Assembly: GCA_029979185.1 (NCBI GenBank)
Contig: JAPOIA010000002.1
Location: 12,460 to 44,936 of the forward strand
Direction: 5' to 3'
DNA from: Alphaproteobacteria bacterium
GTDB taxonomy: Bacteria > Pseudomonadota > Alphaproteobacteria > Rhizobiales > Beijerinckiaceae
Length of the DNA: 32,477 nucleotides
Shown here in pieces: positions 17,749 to 27,674 of this stretch. The translations under genes and the position numbers were made by a program. Each line of letters opens with the position of its first letter. Position 1 is the first letter of the stretch. The notes below the pieces were generated by a model, which worked only from the letters and a program-made list of their open reading frames with translations, made no database searches and was not told where the DNA came from.

Positions 17749-18186
17749 ATGACGAAAATGTTCGGATTTGCTGCGGGCATCGTATTCCTGGTTGTCGGCA
17801 TCGTACAGGGCGTCAATCTGCAGAGGGCCTCCCGAATGGGCGCCAGCAACGAGCCAATCAACATCGAACAAGTGTTGAATGCCCAGGCCGACAAGCTGAA
17901 CAAGAACAAGGGCAAGCGCCGCGGTCACAGCACCTTCGACGGAGCTTACGTTCGGGGCAGCACGCTGGTGCTGGAATATCTGGTCAGCCTCGATCCGCGC
18001 AACGTCAATACGACCAAGGCCGCCGACACATTGCGCGACGGCATGAAAAAGCTCATGTGCAAGGGCCAGATGCTGCGGGCGCTCGATCAGGGTGCGGCCA
18101 TCGAGGTTTCCTACCGCACCAAGCGCAAGCAGCAATTCCTGTTCGAGGTGCGGGTGAACGCCAGTTCGTGCCGAGCAAACGCCTAG
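17749..18186 (+). CDS. hypothetical protein with one N-terminal transmembrane segment
   Basis: Likely start MTKMFGFAAGIVFLVVGIVQGVNLQRAS; the rest is soluble and basic. The upstream start at 17644 in the ORF track is less likely. Confidence 0.6.
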   Translation: MTKMFGFAAGIVFLVVGIVQGVNLQRASRMGASNEPINIEQVLNAQADKLNKNKGKRRGHSTFDGAYVRGSTLVLEYLVSLDPRNVNTTKAADTLRDGMKKLMCKGQMLRALDQGAAIEVSYRTKRKQQFLFEVRVNASSCRANA

Positions 18187-18274
18187 ATCAATTCAGCAGG
18201 CTGCGGTGGCGGCTCTCACCTTCTTCCAGCGAAGCGGTTTCGGTCTCCCTGGAAGATATGCTTGCCGATAGTCT

Positions 18275-19369
18275 TCACTGCGCCGCTTCGGTAATTGTCT
18301 CGGCCGCCATTGACCCTTCGAATGCCGGCGCCACCTCCTCGGCGAAGCGTTGCATCGTTTCGCGGACATAAGGGTCAGGTGCATTGCCAAAGTTGAAGTA
18401 CAGTATCACTTCGTCGATGCCGATGGCCTCGACCTTCTTCAGGCTGTCGATGATCTGCTGCGGCGAGCCGTAGAGCATGGAATTGTCGTCGAAGTCGCCA
18501 TGCTTTGGATCGTTCAGCGCGGCGCCAATCTGTTTGAAATACTGCATCGATTCCGGCAATTGCCCCTTGCCGCCCTGGCTCATGGTCTTTCGCATCCCGG
18601 CCATGGTGATGTAGTTGATCATCCGTTCCTGAGCCTTGTCGTGGTCGCCAGGCTTGTCGCCGAGGTGGATGAAGTAACTGCACTTGACCTTGCGGACCGG
18701 CTTGTTCTTCTGTTCGCAGATTTCCTTGTAGGCCGCGACGGCGTTGCCGAGATTGCCGAACAGCACAGTCGTGGCGAAGGGCGCCAGCAGAAGGTTCCAG
18801 TCCCATTCGGCGGCAAGGCCCATGGAGAAGCGCGAGAACGAAGCCATGTAGGGGCGGAAGGTTTTCTGGAACATCTTCGGCTGCACGTCGACATTCTCGC
18901 ACTGGTAGAACTTGCCGTGGAACGAGAATTCGCCGGTCTCGTGCCAGCATTTGTGCAGCAACTCCAGCCCTTCGGCGAATTGTTCCGCCGACTGCTGGAA
19001 GTCGACGCCGAACGGCGTGAACTCGTGGCTGTCGTAACCGCGCCCGCAGGCGAAATCGACGCGCCCTCCGGACAATTGGTCGATCGTCGCCCATTCTTCG
19101 GCAACGTATATCGGGTGATGGATCGGCAGCACCACGACCGCGGGCGCAAGGCGGATGCGGGTGGTGGCTGCGGCGATGTTGGCCAGCATGATCGAGGGCA
19201 TGGAAACGCAGCCGCGCCGGTTGAAATGGTGTTCGCCGATCCAGGCGGAGTGGTAGCCAAGCTTTTCCGCCAGAATCGACTGGTCGCGGATTTCGAGGTG
19301 GAACTGTGCCGGAGTGCGCGGATTATCCGGATAGCGATTGTCGCTGAGCGTGAAATATCCGAATTTCAT
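18275..19369 (-). CDS. LLM-class flavin-dependent oxidoreductase (luciferase-like)
   Basis: Start MKFGYFTLSDNRYPDNPR with GAGGAG upstream; AWIGEHHFNRRGCVSMPSIMLANIAAATTRIRLAPAVVVLPIHHPIYVAEEWATIDQLSGGRVDFACGRGYD. Confidence 0.92.
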   Translation of the reverse strand: MKFGYFTLSDNRYPDNPRTPAQFHLEIRDQSILAEKLGYHSAWIGEHHFNRRGCVSMPSIMLANIAAATTRIRLAPAVVVLPIHHPIYVAEEWATIDQLSGGRVDFACGRGYDSHEFTPFGVDFQQSAEQFAEGLELLHKCWHETGEFSFHGKFYQCENVDVQPKMFQKTFRPYMASFSRFSMGLAAEWDWNLLLAPFATTVLFGNLGNAVAAYKEICEQKNKPVRKVKCSYFIHLGDKPGDHDKAQERMINYITMAGMRKTMSQGGKGQLPESMQYFKQIGAALNDPKHGDFDDNSMLYGSPQQIIDSLKKVEAIGIDEVILYFNFGNAPDPYVRETMQRFAEEVAPAFEGSMAAETITEAAQ

Positions 19370-19504
19370 GGGGCGTTTCTCCTCACTGCAATCTGGTTGG
19401 CGCTTGTGCCAGCGCTTCGCGAGCATTCCGGCTGCCTTTGTTGCGATAATTTGCCTGTTCCGGCAGCAGAACGCAAGCAAGCCTGCATCGCGCTTGCCAG
19501 CGCG

Positions 19505-21760
19505 TCAGGCTGCTCCGCTTGCCGACTTGGCTGCGACGGCACGTTCCTCGCTGGCGTCCTTCGCCCAGATGACTGAAGCCGATTGGGTCGATACCGAACT
19601 GGCGCCGATGTGAACGATGAATTCGCCCGATTCCCAGATTTCGGCGCCAGAAAGATCGTAGAACTTCAGGTCCCCGACCGTGATCGTGAAGCCGACCTGC
19701 TGCGACTGGCCGGGCGCGAGCTCGATCTTTTCGAAACCGCGAAGCACTTTCACCGGCCGCGTCATGCTGGCCACGGGATCGGTTAAGTAGAGCTGGACGA
19801 TCTCCTTGCCGGTCTTCGCGCCGGTATTGGTCACGGTGGCGCGCGCATGCAAAACGTCGCGTTCGCCGTTGAGCGAGGTCTTGTCCAGTTCCACCGGTCC
19901 ATACTCAAAGGATGTGTAGCTCAGGCCGTGTCCGAAAGGATATTGCGGCGTGTTCGGCACATCGATGTAGCAGGACTTGAACTTCTCGAATTCGAGGCCC
20001 GGCGAGAGCGGACGGCCGGTGCGGCGATGGTTGTAGTATATAGGCACCTGTCCGACATGGCGGGGGAAGGTCATGGTCAGCTTGCCGGAAGGATTGGCGC
20101 CCCCGAACAGAACATCTGCGACGCCATTGCCTGCCTCGGTTCCGGCGAACCACATATGCAGGATCGCGTCGGCGTTTTCGTGTTCCCAGGCCAGGGTCAG
20201 CGGACGTCCGCTGATCGTCACCAGCACCAGCGGTTTGCCGGTTTTCCGCAAGGCCTGCAGCAGGTCGCGTTGTTCCTCGGGGATACCGATATCGGCACGG
20301 CTCGCGCATTCGCCGGACATTTCCTGTGCTTCGCCGACAACGGCGACGACGACGTCCGCATCTTTCGCGATGCGCAAGGCTTCGTCGATCATGTCTACGG
20401 CTGGACGCGGATCGTTTACGACGCGTTCGATCCGGTAGTTCACCGCCGCAATCACGCGCGGATCGTCGGTGATGTTGGAGCCGCGCGCATACGCTATGCG
20501 GGCATCGGGACCGGCCACATTGCGCATGCCCTGGCGGATGGAAATGCAATCGTCTGAATCGGCGGCGATGCTCCAGTTGCCGGGCATGTTCAGAGTATCG
20601 TCGGCGAGCGGGCCGACCAGCGCAATTTTCGCGCTTCTGTCGAGCGGCAGGATATTGCCGTCGTTCTTCAGCAGCACGCAGGATTCGGCGATGGTTTCGC
20701 GTGCGAAGGCGCGATGTTCCGGCGTCAGGATGCGCGATTTGGCACGTTCATCGCTGAAATAGAGATAGGGATCGTCGAACAGGCCCAGCTTTTCCTTTGC
20801 AAGGAGAATACGGCGGCAAGCCATGTCGATCTGCGTTTCGGATATGTGCCCGGCATCGAGAGACTGTTGCAGCGTTTCGAGAAATCCTTCCCCGACCATG
20901 TCCATGTCGACTCCGGCATTCAGGGCGACCGCCGAGACATCGTGCAGGTCGCCCATGCCATGCTCGACCATTTCGTTGATCGCCGTGTAGTCCGTAACGA
21001 CCAGTCCGTCGAAGCTCCAGCGCTTGCGCAGGAGGTCGTTCAGAATTTCCGGATGCGCCGTGGCAGGCACGCCGTTGATATCGTTGAAGGCGGTCATGAC
21101 GGACCCGGCGCCGGCGTCCAGCGCCGCCTTGTAGGGCGGCAGATAGTCCTCCAACATGCGCACCGGGCTCATGTCGACGCTGTTGTATTCGCGCCCGGCC
21201 TCGACCGCGCCATAGAGGCCCAGATGCTTTACGCAGGCCATCATGGTATCGTTGCGCTTCAGATCGTCTCCCTGCAGGCCCTCGACCATGGCTCTGGCCA
21301 CCTGCGAGCCCAGGTAGGTGTCTTCGCCAGCGCCTTCCGACACGCGGCCCCAGCGCGGATCGCGCGCAATATCCACCATCGGCGAGAAGGCCCAGTTCAC
21401 GCCTTCGGCCGTTGCCTCGATGGCGGCAATCCTTGCCGTCTTGCGGATCAGTTCGAGGTTCCAGCTGCAGGAAAGCGCCAGCGGAATCGGAAAGATCGTC
21501 TTGTGGCCGTGGATGACGTCGAGGCCGAACAGCAGCGGTATGCCGAGGCGTGTCTGTTCGACAGCGATCGTCTGCATGGCCCGCGCTTCGGCCGGGTCGT
21601 GGGTGCCGAACAGGCCGCCGGCCTGGGCCGCGGCGATTTTCTTCGCGACGCCGACGGATCTGACCGTGCCGGTATCGACCTTGCCATAGCTGACGAGGTT
21701 CAGCTGGCCGATCTTTTCCTCGAGCGTCATCTGCAGCAGCAGGCGGTCAACGAAAGACAT
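19505..21760 (-). CDS. glycoside hydrolase family 3 beta-glucosidase (BglX-like)
   Basis: [63 protein letters not shown], catalytic region [12 protein letters not shown]-terminal FnIII. Start chosen at MSFVDRLL (21760); RBS weak. Confidence 0.92.
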   Translation of the reverse strand: MSFVDRLLLQMTLEEKIGQLNLVSYGKVDTGTVRSVGVAKKIAAAQAGGLFGTHDPAEARAMQTIAVEQTRLGIPLLFGLDVIHGHKTIFPIPLALSCSWNLELIRKTARIAAIEATAEGVNWAFSPMVDIARDPRWGRVSEGAGEDTYLGSQVARAMVEGLQGDDLKRNDTMMACVKHLGLYGAVEAGREYNSVDMSPVRMLEDYLPPYKAALDAGAGSVMTAFNDINGVPATAHPEILNDLLRKRWSFDGLVVTDYTAINEMVEHGMGDLHDVSAVALNAGVDMDMVGEGFLETLQQSLDAGHISETQIDMACRRILLAKEKLGLFDDPYLYFSDERAKSRILTPEHRAFARETIAESCVLLKNDGNILPLDRSAKIALVGPLADDTLNMPGNWSIAADSDDCISIRQGMRNVAGPDARIAYARGSNITDDPRVIAAVNYRIERVVNDPRPAVDMIDEALRIAKDADVVVAVVGEAQEMSGECASRADIGIPEEQRDLLQALRKTGKPLVLVTISGRPLTLAWEHENADAILHMWFAGTEAGNGVADVLFGGANPSGKLTMTFPRHVGQVPIYYNHRRTGRPLSPGLEFEKFKSCYIDVPNTPQYPFGHGLSYTSFEYGPVELDKTSLNGERDVLHARATVTNTGAKTGKEIVQLYLTDPVASMTRPVKVLRGFEKIELAPGQSQQVGFTITVGDLKFYDLSGAEIWESGEFIVHIGASSVSTQSASVIWAKDASEERAVAAKSASGAA

Positions 21761-21992
21761 GGGAATCAAACATCCGGTAGATGACGGGCAGGAGCATTTA
21801 CCGCGTTTCCGGGAGAATCCCAATGCGATTTGGATCGGGGCGCCACTTGTTCACAAGCGGTCGGGGATACTGGCCGGTGCTGCCGAAATATTGTGCTGCG
21901 ATTGCCCGCTATGCGTTTCATGCCTTAAGATGTTACACGGATTGCGATGGCAACAGAGACCCGGCGGAGACCGGGCTGCGCTTGGAGCGTTC

Positions 21993-22823
21993 ATGACAAG
22001 TGGGAATTTGTCCGGCAATGGCGCCGGTTCGACGATCGACCAGTCGGTAATTGAAGATCTTGCTGCCCGGCTCCGGCAGGCGGAAGCCACGGGCGTGGCC
22101 ATCGCACCGATCCGCGATGGCCTTGCGGGCGGCGGCGTGCAGGCCGCCTATGCTGTCCAGTCCGCGAACACGGCCTGGCATGTCGCCAACGGCCGGCGGA
22201 TCGTCGGGCGCAAGATCGGTCTGACCGCCAAGGCCGTGCAGGCCCAGCTCGGCGTCGATTCACCGGACTTCGGCATGCTGTTTGCTGATATGGAAGTGGC
22301 CGACGGCGAGGAGATCGCGCAGTCCCGGCTGATGCAACCGCGGGTCGAGGCTGAAATCAGTCTCGTTCTGGGCCGCGACCTGACCCAGGAGCAGCTTGGC
22401 ATCACCGAGGTCATGTCGGCGATAGAATACGCACTGCCATCCATCGAGATCGTCGGCAGCCGTATCGAGAACTGGAATATCCGCCTGCTCGATACGGTTG
22501 CGGACAATGCATCGTCCGGGCTTTTCGTGCTGGGCGGACGGCCGGTGAAGATCGACGCATTCGACTGGCGGCTGTGCGGCATGGTCATGGAGCGGCGTGG
22601 CGAGCAGATTTCGCTCGGCGCCGGGGCGGCGTGTCTCGGCAATCCGCTGAATGCGGCGCTCTGGCTGGCGCGCACCATGGTGGAGGCGGGCGCTCCGCTC
22701 AGGGCCGGGGATATCATCATGACAGGGGCGCTGGGGCCGATGGCGATCGCAGCGCCCGGGGACGTTATCGAGGCGCGGATCAACGGTTTGGGGTCCGTCC
22801 GCGCCGTTTTTGGAAACGAATAA
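21993..22823 (+). CDS. mhpD: 2-keto-4-pentenoate hydratase
   Basis: 276 aa from the ATG after [83 protein letters not shown]. Confidence 0.9.
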   Translation: MTSGNLSGNGAGSTIDQSVIEDLAARLRQAEATGVAIAPIRDGLAGGGVQAAYAVQSANTAWHVANGRRIVGRKIGLTAKAVQAQLGVDSPDFGMLFADMEVADGEEIAQSRLMQPRVEAEISLVLGRDLTQEQLGITEVMSAIEYALPSIEIVGSRIENWNIRLLDTVADNASSGLFVLGGRPVKIDAFDWRLCGMVMERRGEQISLGAGAACLGNPLNAALWLARTMVEAGAPLRAGDIIMTGALGPMAIAAPGDVIEARINGLGSVRAVFGNE

Positions 22824-22841
22824 GTACAAGGGGTAGATGAC

Positions 22842-23762
22842 ATGGCAGCACCCAAAGTTGCAGCACGCAAGCCGGCAGCCGCAAAAAAGACGGCAGCAAA
22901 AAGACCGGCTCGCCGCGCCGCAACGAAGCCAATGACAAAGCCGGCACAAGGCGCAAAGAAGAAAGCCGCCAAACCGGTAGGCCAATCGAGGATCAAGACA
23001 AATATCAAGGCGCTGGCTCGCAATCTCGACAAGGCCGCCCAGGAGGCAAGGCCGATCGAGCAGATTTCCGCCACTACGCCGATCAGCCTCGATCAGGCCT
23101 ACCAGATCCAGAAGGAGGCGATTGCCCTGCGGATGTTACGCCGCGAGCAGCGCGCCGGCATCAAGATGGGCTTCACCAGCCGCGCCAAGATCGCGCAGAT
23201 GGGCATTGGCGATCTGATCTGGGGCCGCCTGACGGATGGCATGATCATCGAGGAAGGCGCGCCAATCGATTTCTCTACCTATATCCATCCGCGCGTCGAA
23301 CCGGAGATTGCATTCCTGCTGAAACGCCCGCTCTCGGGCCGCATCACGCCGATGCAGGCGATGGAAGCGGTGGAAGCCATTGCGCCGGCGCTGGAAATCA
23401 TCGACTCGCGCTACAGCAACTTCAAGTTTTCGCTTGAGGATGTTGTGGCCGACAACGCCTCGTCGTCCGGTTTCGTTACCGGGCCCTGGCAGATTCCGGA
23501 TTTCGATTTCGGCAATCTGGGGCTGGTGCTGTCGTTCAACGGCAAGCCGGTGCAGATCGGTTCGACGGCTGCAATCATGGGCCATCCGTTGCGCTCGCTG
23601 ATTGCCGCTGCGCGTTTTGCCGGCGAGGCGGGCGAGCCGCTGATGCCGGGCTGGATCGTCATGGCGGGCGGGGCGACAGCTGCCGAGCCGCTTGTTGCGG
23701 GCCAGTATGTCGAACTCGAAATGGAAAACATGGGCCGCGTCGCTTTCGGCGTATCTAGCTGA
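22842..23762 (+). CDS. 2-oxo-3-hexenedioate (4-oxalocrotonate) decarboxylase-like protein with histone H1-like Lys/Ala/Pro N-terminal tail
   Basis: 306 aa; core [33 protein letters not shown]...[16 protein letters not shown]...[32 protein letters not shown]. Tail [53 protein letters not shown] 8 nt before the ATG. Confidence 0.88.
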   Translation: MAAPKVAARKPAAAKKTAAKRPARRAATKPMTKPAQGAKKKAAKPVGQSRIKTNIKALARNLDKAAQEARPIEQISATTPISLDQAYQIQKEAIALRMLRREQRAGIKMGFTSRAKIAQMGIGDLIWGRLTDGMIIEEGAPIDFSTYIHPRVEPEIAFLLKRPLSGRITPMQAMEAVEAIAPALEIIDSRYSNFKFSLEDVVADNASSSGFVTGPWQIPDFDFGNLGLVLSFNGKPVQIGSTAAIMGHPLRSLIAAARFAGEAGEPLMPGWIVMAGGATAAEPLVAGQYVELEMENMGRVAFGVSS

Positions 23763-23823
23763 CGGGCATGTCGTTGGCAGCAGATCGCAAGCGACAGAAA
23801 GTAAATTACGGATCGCAAGACAG

Positions 23824-24765
23824 ATGGCAAAAGTGAAATGCGCGATTATCGGATCGGGCAATATCGGCACCGACCTGATGATCAAGATCATGCGCACGGC
23901 GAAGAACCTCGAAATGGCCGCCATGGTCGGCATCGATCCGCAATCCGATGGCCTCGCACGCGCGGCACGGCTGGGCATTCCCACGACCCATGACGGCGTA
24001 GAGGGCCTCAAGTCCATGCCGGGCTATGGCGACATCGGGATCGTGTTCGATGCGACTTCCGCCCGTGCGCATGTTGCCAATGACGCGGCGCTGCGCGGAG
24101 ACGGCAAGAAGATTATCGACATGACGCCGGCCGCCATCGGTCCGTTCAACGTTCCTGTGGTCAATCTCGACGACAATATCGATGCGCCGAATGTGAACAT
24201 GGTGACCTGCGGCGGGCAGGCGACGATCCCCATCGTGCATGCGATCAAGCAGGCTTCCGGACGGGTCATCTATGGCGAGATCGTTGCATCCATCGCTTCG
24301 AAGTCCGCCGGGCCGGGCACGCGCGCCAATATCGACGAATTTACCGAGACAACCTCCAAAGGCATCGAGACGGTGGGCGGCGCTGAAAAGGGCAAGGCGA
24401 TCATCGTGCTCAACCCGGCCGAGCCGCCGCTGATGATGCGCAACACGGTCTTCACGCTCTCGCAGGGCGGTAACCGCGAGGCCATCGAAAAGTCCATCGA
24501 GGAGATGGCGGCGCGGGTGAAGAGTTATGTGCCCGGCTATCGGCTCAAGCAAAAAGTGCAGTTCGAAAGTATCGGCGACAATGCGCCGGTCAATATCCCC
24601 GGTATCGGCCCGTGCTCGGGTCTCAAGACGACAGTCTTCATCGAGGTGGAAGGCGCGGCGCATTACCTGCCTGCCTATGCCGGCAATCTCGACATCATGA
24701 CGTCTGCCGCGCTGGCCACGGCCGATCTGTGGGCGGAAAAGGTTCAGGCACGGGAGCTGGTGTAA
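23824..24765 (+). CDS. mhpF: acetaldehyde dehydrogenase (acetylating)
   Basis: 313 aa; [79 protein letters not shown]-track start at 23692 overlaps the upstream gene and is rejected. Confidence 0.95.
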   Translation: MAKVKCAIIGSGNIGTDLMIKIMRTAKNLEMAAMVGIDPQSDGLARAARLGIPTTHDGVEGLKSMPGYGDIGIVFDATSARAHVANDAALRGDGKKIIDMTPAAIGPFNVPVVNLDDNIDAPNVNMVTCGGQATIPIVHAIKQASGRVIYGEIVASIASKSAGPGTRANIDEFTETTSKGIETVGGAEKGKAIIVLNPAEPPLMMRNTVFTLSQGGNREAIEKSIEEMAARVKSYVPGYRLKQKVQFESIGDNAPVNIPGIGPCSGLKTTVFIEVEGAAHYLPAYAGNLDIMTSAALATADLWAEKVQARELV

Positions 24766-25793
24766 TGGCGCGGCGCGATCCGAACAAACTCTATGTGCAG
24801 GATGTAACCTTGCGTGACGGCATGCACGCGATCCGCCATCAATATGGCATGGAGCCGGTGCGGGCGATCGCGCGGGCGCTGGATGCGGCAAAGGTGGATG
24901 CTGTCGAGATCTGCCATGGCGACGGCATACGCGGCTCGTCGTTCAATTACGGTTTTGGCCAGCATTCTGACAATGACTGGGTGGCTGCCGTAGCGGAAGA
25001 ACTGAAGCACGCCGTGGTGACCGTATTGCTGATTCCGGGCATCGGCACCGTTCACGATCTGAAGGAAGCCTATGCGCAGGGCGCACGTTCTGTGCGCATC
25101 GCGACCCATTGCACGGAAGCGGACGTGTCCGCCCAGCACATGGAAGCGGCGCGCAATCTCGGCATGGATACGGTCGGCTTCCTGATGATGGCGCATATGA
25201 CGCCGGTCGATAATCTGGTCGCGCAGGCGAAGATCATGGAAGCTGCGGGCGCCGAATGCGTCTACATCACCGATTCCGCCGGAGCGCTGCTGCCTGGGCA
25301 ATATGCCGAGCGGGTGAAAGCCTTCCGCGATGCGCTGAAGCCGGAAACTGAGATTGGCGTGCATACCCATCACAACCTGACGATGGGCGTAGCCAATGCG
25401 GTGGCCGGCATTGAGCAGGGCGCGGTGCGGGTTGATGCCTCGCTCGCCGGGATGGGCGCGGGGGCCGGCAATGCGCCGCTCGAGGCGCTGGTCGCCGTAC
25501 TCGACCGCATGGGTATTGAGACGGGCTGCGATCTCAACCTGCTGATGGACGCTGCCGACGATCTGGTGCGTCCGCTGCAGGATCGGCCGGTGCGGGTGGA
25601 CCGGGAAAGCCTGTCGCTCGGCTATGCCGGGGTCTATTCCAGCTTTCTGCGCCATGCGGAGAATGCCACGAAGCTTTATGGCGTCGATACGCGCTCGCTG
25701 CTGAATGAACTGGGCCGGCGCCGCATGGTTGGCGGGCAGGAAGACATGATCGTCGATGTCGCGCTGGATTTGCTGAAGCAGGATACGAAATAG
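24765..25793 (+). CDS. mhpE: 4-hydroxy-2-oxovalerate aldolase
   Basis: 342 aa; [86 protein letters not shown] overlap with mhpF. Confidence 0.95.
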   Translation: MARRDPNKLYVQDVTLRDGMHAIRHQYGMEPVRAIARALDAAKVDAVEICHGDGIRGSSFNYGFGQHSDNDWVAAVAEELKHAVVTVLLIPGIGTVHDLKEAYAQGARSVRIATHCTEADVSAQHMEAARNLGMDTVGFLMMAHMTPVDNLVAQAKIMEAAGAECVYITDSAGALLPGQYAERVKAFRDALKPETEIGVHTHHNLTMGVANAVAGIEQGAVRVDASLAGMGAGAGNAPLEALVAVLDRMGIETGCDLNLLMDAADDLVRPLQDRPVRVDRESLSLGYAGVYSSFLRHAENATKLYGVDTRSLLNELGRRRMVGGQEDMIVDVALDLLKQDTK

Positions 25794-25811
25794 CCGCGCG
25801 GTCCTGGCCAG

Positions 25812-26837
25812 CTAGGGGCCGTCGAATGGCGACTTGATCCCCTTGTCGCGCCAGGGATTGCCCCTGAACCCGCATTTCCCGGCAAGATCGCGAATGCGCC
25901 AGAGCGCCGGGATGCGCCGTTCTGCAAGGCCCGGCAGGCTCAAGATATCGAAACCATTCCAGGGAATGAACGGGTTGCGCCGGTTATAGGCCCATATCTC
26001 GACCCGGATCGTGGGGCGGGCGCTGAAACCGCGGGCATGGAATCCGAAGGTATCGGCCACCACCAGCGTATTGGCGGGCACGGCGAAGGCCTGCGCCGGG
26101 GGCAACCCCATGCTTTCGATCTCGGCAGGGGTTATGCGGAACGAACCGCGCGCCGTATAGCCTCCCGATGTTGCGGCCTGCATGCTTTTTTCATGCTCCC
26201 AGTTCAGCCGCGCGTCGCTCGCCTTGTGCGAACCGGGCACATAAACGAAGGGGCCTTCGTCTTCGGCGACATCGGTGAGAAAAAACCAGGCCTTGACGGT
26301 CGGATGAAAGGTATCGGCGTGCAGCGCTGTCTGCGGGTCGGGCGCGGTATCGCGCACATGCGACAGGATCGTCTGGATATAATAGAGCGGCTCCTGCCCG
26401 GTCGAGGATACATAGCGCATCCTGCCGCGCCAGTCGGGCCGGTTGAGCAGGTCGCGGACGGCCGGCATTCTGGCCAGTGCGTCGGGGTCAAGCGCCATGC
26501 GGCGGGTAATGGTGTCGCCCTGCAGCATTTCCCGCGCCGTGCCGGTGAAATTGCGCACGGAGTTCCGCAGCTGCTCGAATTCTTCGGCTGGCAGAAGATC
26601 ACGCTTGAGAATGAAACCGTCACGCTCGAAGGCGGCGGCGTCCTCCGCGCTCACCAAGTGGCGCAACCGCTTGCGCCTGCTATCGGCGAGGGCGGAGGCC
26701 AGCTTGACGCGAAACCTGTGAAGGCCTTTCTCGTTGAGCGCCGGTGAGCCGATCAGCTTGTTCCGGCTGAAATTCTTCGCGCCTGTCGCGATGGACAGCG
26801 CCCACCAGGGATATTTGAGAATGTCGCCAGGGCACAA
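25812..26837 (-). CDS. phytanoyl-CoA dioxygenase (PhyH) superfamily protein
   Basis: 341 aa; HADTFHPTVKAWFFLTDVAEDEGPFVYVPGSHK with the HxD metal motif, distal FGFHARG His. Start uncertain. Confidence 0.85.
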   Translation of the reverse strand: MCPGDILKYPWWALSIATGAKNFSRNKLIGSPALNEKGLHRFRVKLASALADSRRKRLRHLVSAEDAAAFERDGFILKRDLLPAEEFEQLRNSVRNFTGTAREMLQGDTITRRMALDPDALARMPAVRDLLNRPDWRGRMRYVSSTGQEPLYYIQTILSHVRDTAPDPQTALHADTFHPTVKAWFFLTDVAEDEGPFVYVPGSHKASDARLNWEHEKSMQAATSGGYTARGSFRITPAEIESMGLPPAQAFAVPANTLVVADTFGFHARGFSARPTIRVEIWAYNRRNPFIPWNGFDILSLPGLAERRIPALWRIRDLAGKCGFRGNPWRDKGIKSPFDGP

Positions 26838-26960
26838 AACCGTGATCTTTCCTGCATTTTTGCCGCCGGGCCGGTGCTTGCACCTGCTGCGGATGCGCCA
26901 TCGACGCGGGCGGATCCTCGTGAGGGCCGGGCGCTCGTCAAGGCAAGTCTAGTGGCCAGC

Positions 26961-27008
26961 CATCCGCAAGTCCATCCGCAAGTCAAATGGCAAGTTGACT
27001 GGCAAGCC
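26961..27008. repeat. short degenerate 12-bp tandem repeat (4 units)
   Basis: CATCCGCAAGTC / CATCCGCAAGTC / AAATGGCAAGTT / GACTGGCAAGCC in the intergenic region between divergent PhyH and DUF442 genes. Confidence 0.7.
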
Positions 27009-27177
27009 CCGTCGCAACTTTGCCGGGAGACGCTTGCGCCGGTTTTCATTCCGGCCGTCCTTGGCGATGGCGCAAAAAACCGCCATAAGGGCGTTTCGGA
27101 AATTGAGGAAACAACGGGTGGCAGCCTGAAGCCTCGCAGTGAGAGGTTCAGCTACCCGGAAGCAGGGACAGACGAAC

Positions 27178-27606
27178 ATGGATGTAAAGAAGATCAACGA
27201 TACGATTTCGGTTTCGCCGCAGATGTCCCCGGCCGACATGGCAGATGCTGCCGCGCAGGGGTTCAAGACCGTCATCAACAACCGGCCGGACGGAGAGGGC
27301 GGTGCAGACCAGCCGTCGTCCGAGGCGGTGGCAGAGGCGGCCAGGGCTGCGGGACTCGACTATATCTATATGCCAGTGGTTTCCGGACAGATCACCGAAG
27401 CCAATATCGCCGACTTCCAGAAGGCGCTCGCCAATGCGCAGAAGCCGGTGCTGGCCTTCTGCCGTACGGGTACGCGCTGCACCAACCTGTGGGCGCTGGG
27501 CGAAGCGCCGACCGGTTCTGCCGCGGAAATCGTGCAGCAGGCCGCGGATGCCGGCTACGACCTGCGGCCGCTGGCCCCTGTCCTGCAGCAGCGCGGCGCC
27601 AAATAG
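27178..27606 (+). CDS. TIGR01244/DUF442 family sulfurtransferase/phosphatase-like protein
   Basis: 142 aa; ISVSPQMSPADMADAAAQGFKTVINNRPDGEGGADQPSS, Cys loop FCRTGTRCTNLWAL. Confidence 0.88.
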   Translation: MDVKKINDTISVSPQMSPADMADAAAQGFKTVINNRPDGEGGADQPSSEAVAEAARAAGLDYIYMPVVSGQITEANIADFQKALANAQKPVLAFCRTGTRCTNLWALGEAPTGSAAEIVQQAADAGYDLRPLAPVLQQRGAK

Positions 27607-27674
27607 GCTCCCGCTCACGCAATAAAAATCGACAAGCACGAAAACAGCCGCGGCAAGCGGATACGGAGGCATGG

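Noticed and set aside
20714-21784. 356-aa plus-strand ORF within the GH3 gene
   Set aside because: Antisense shadow of a well-supported GH3 coding sequence.
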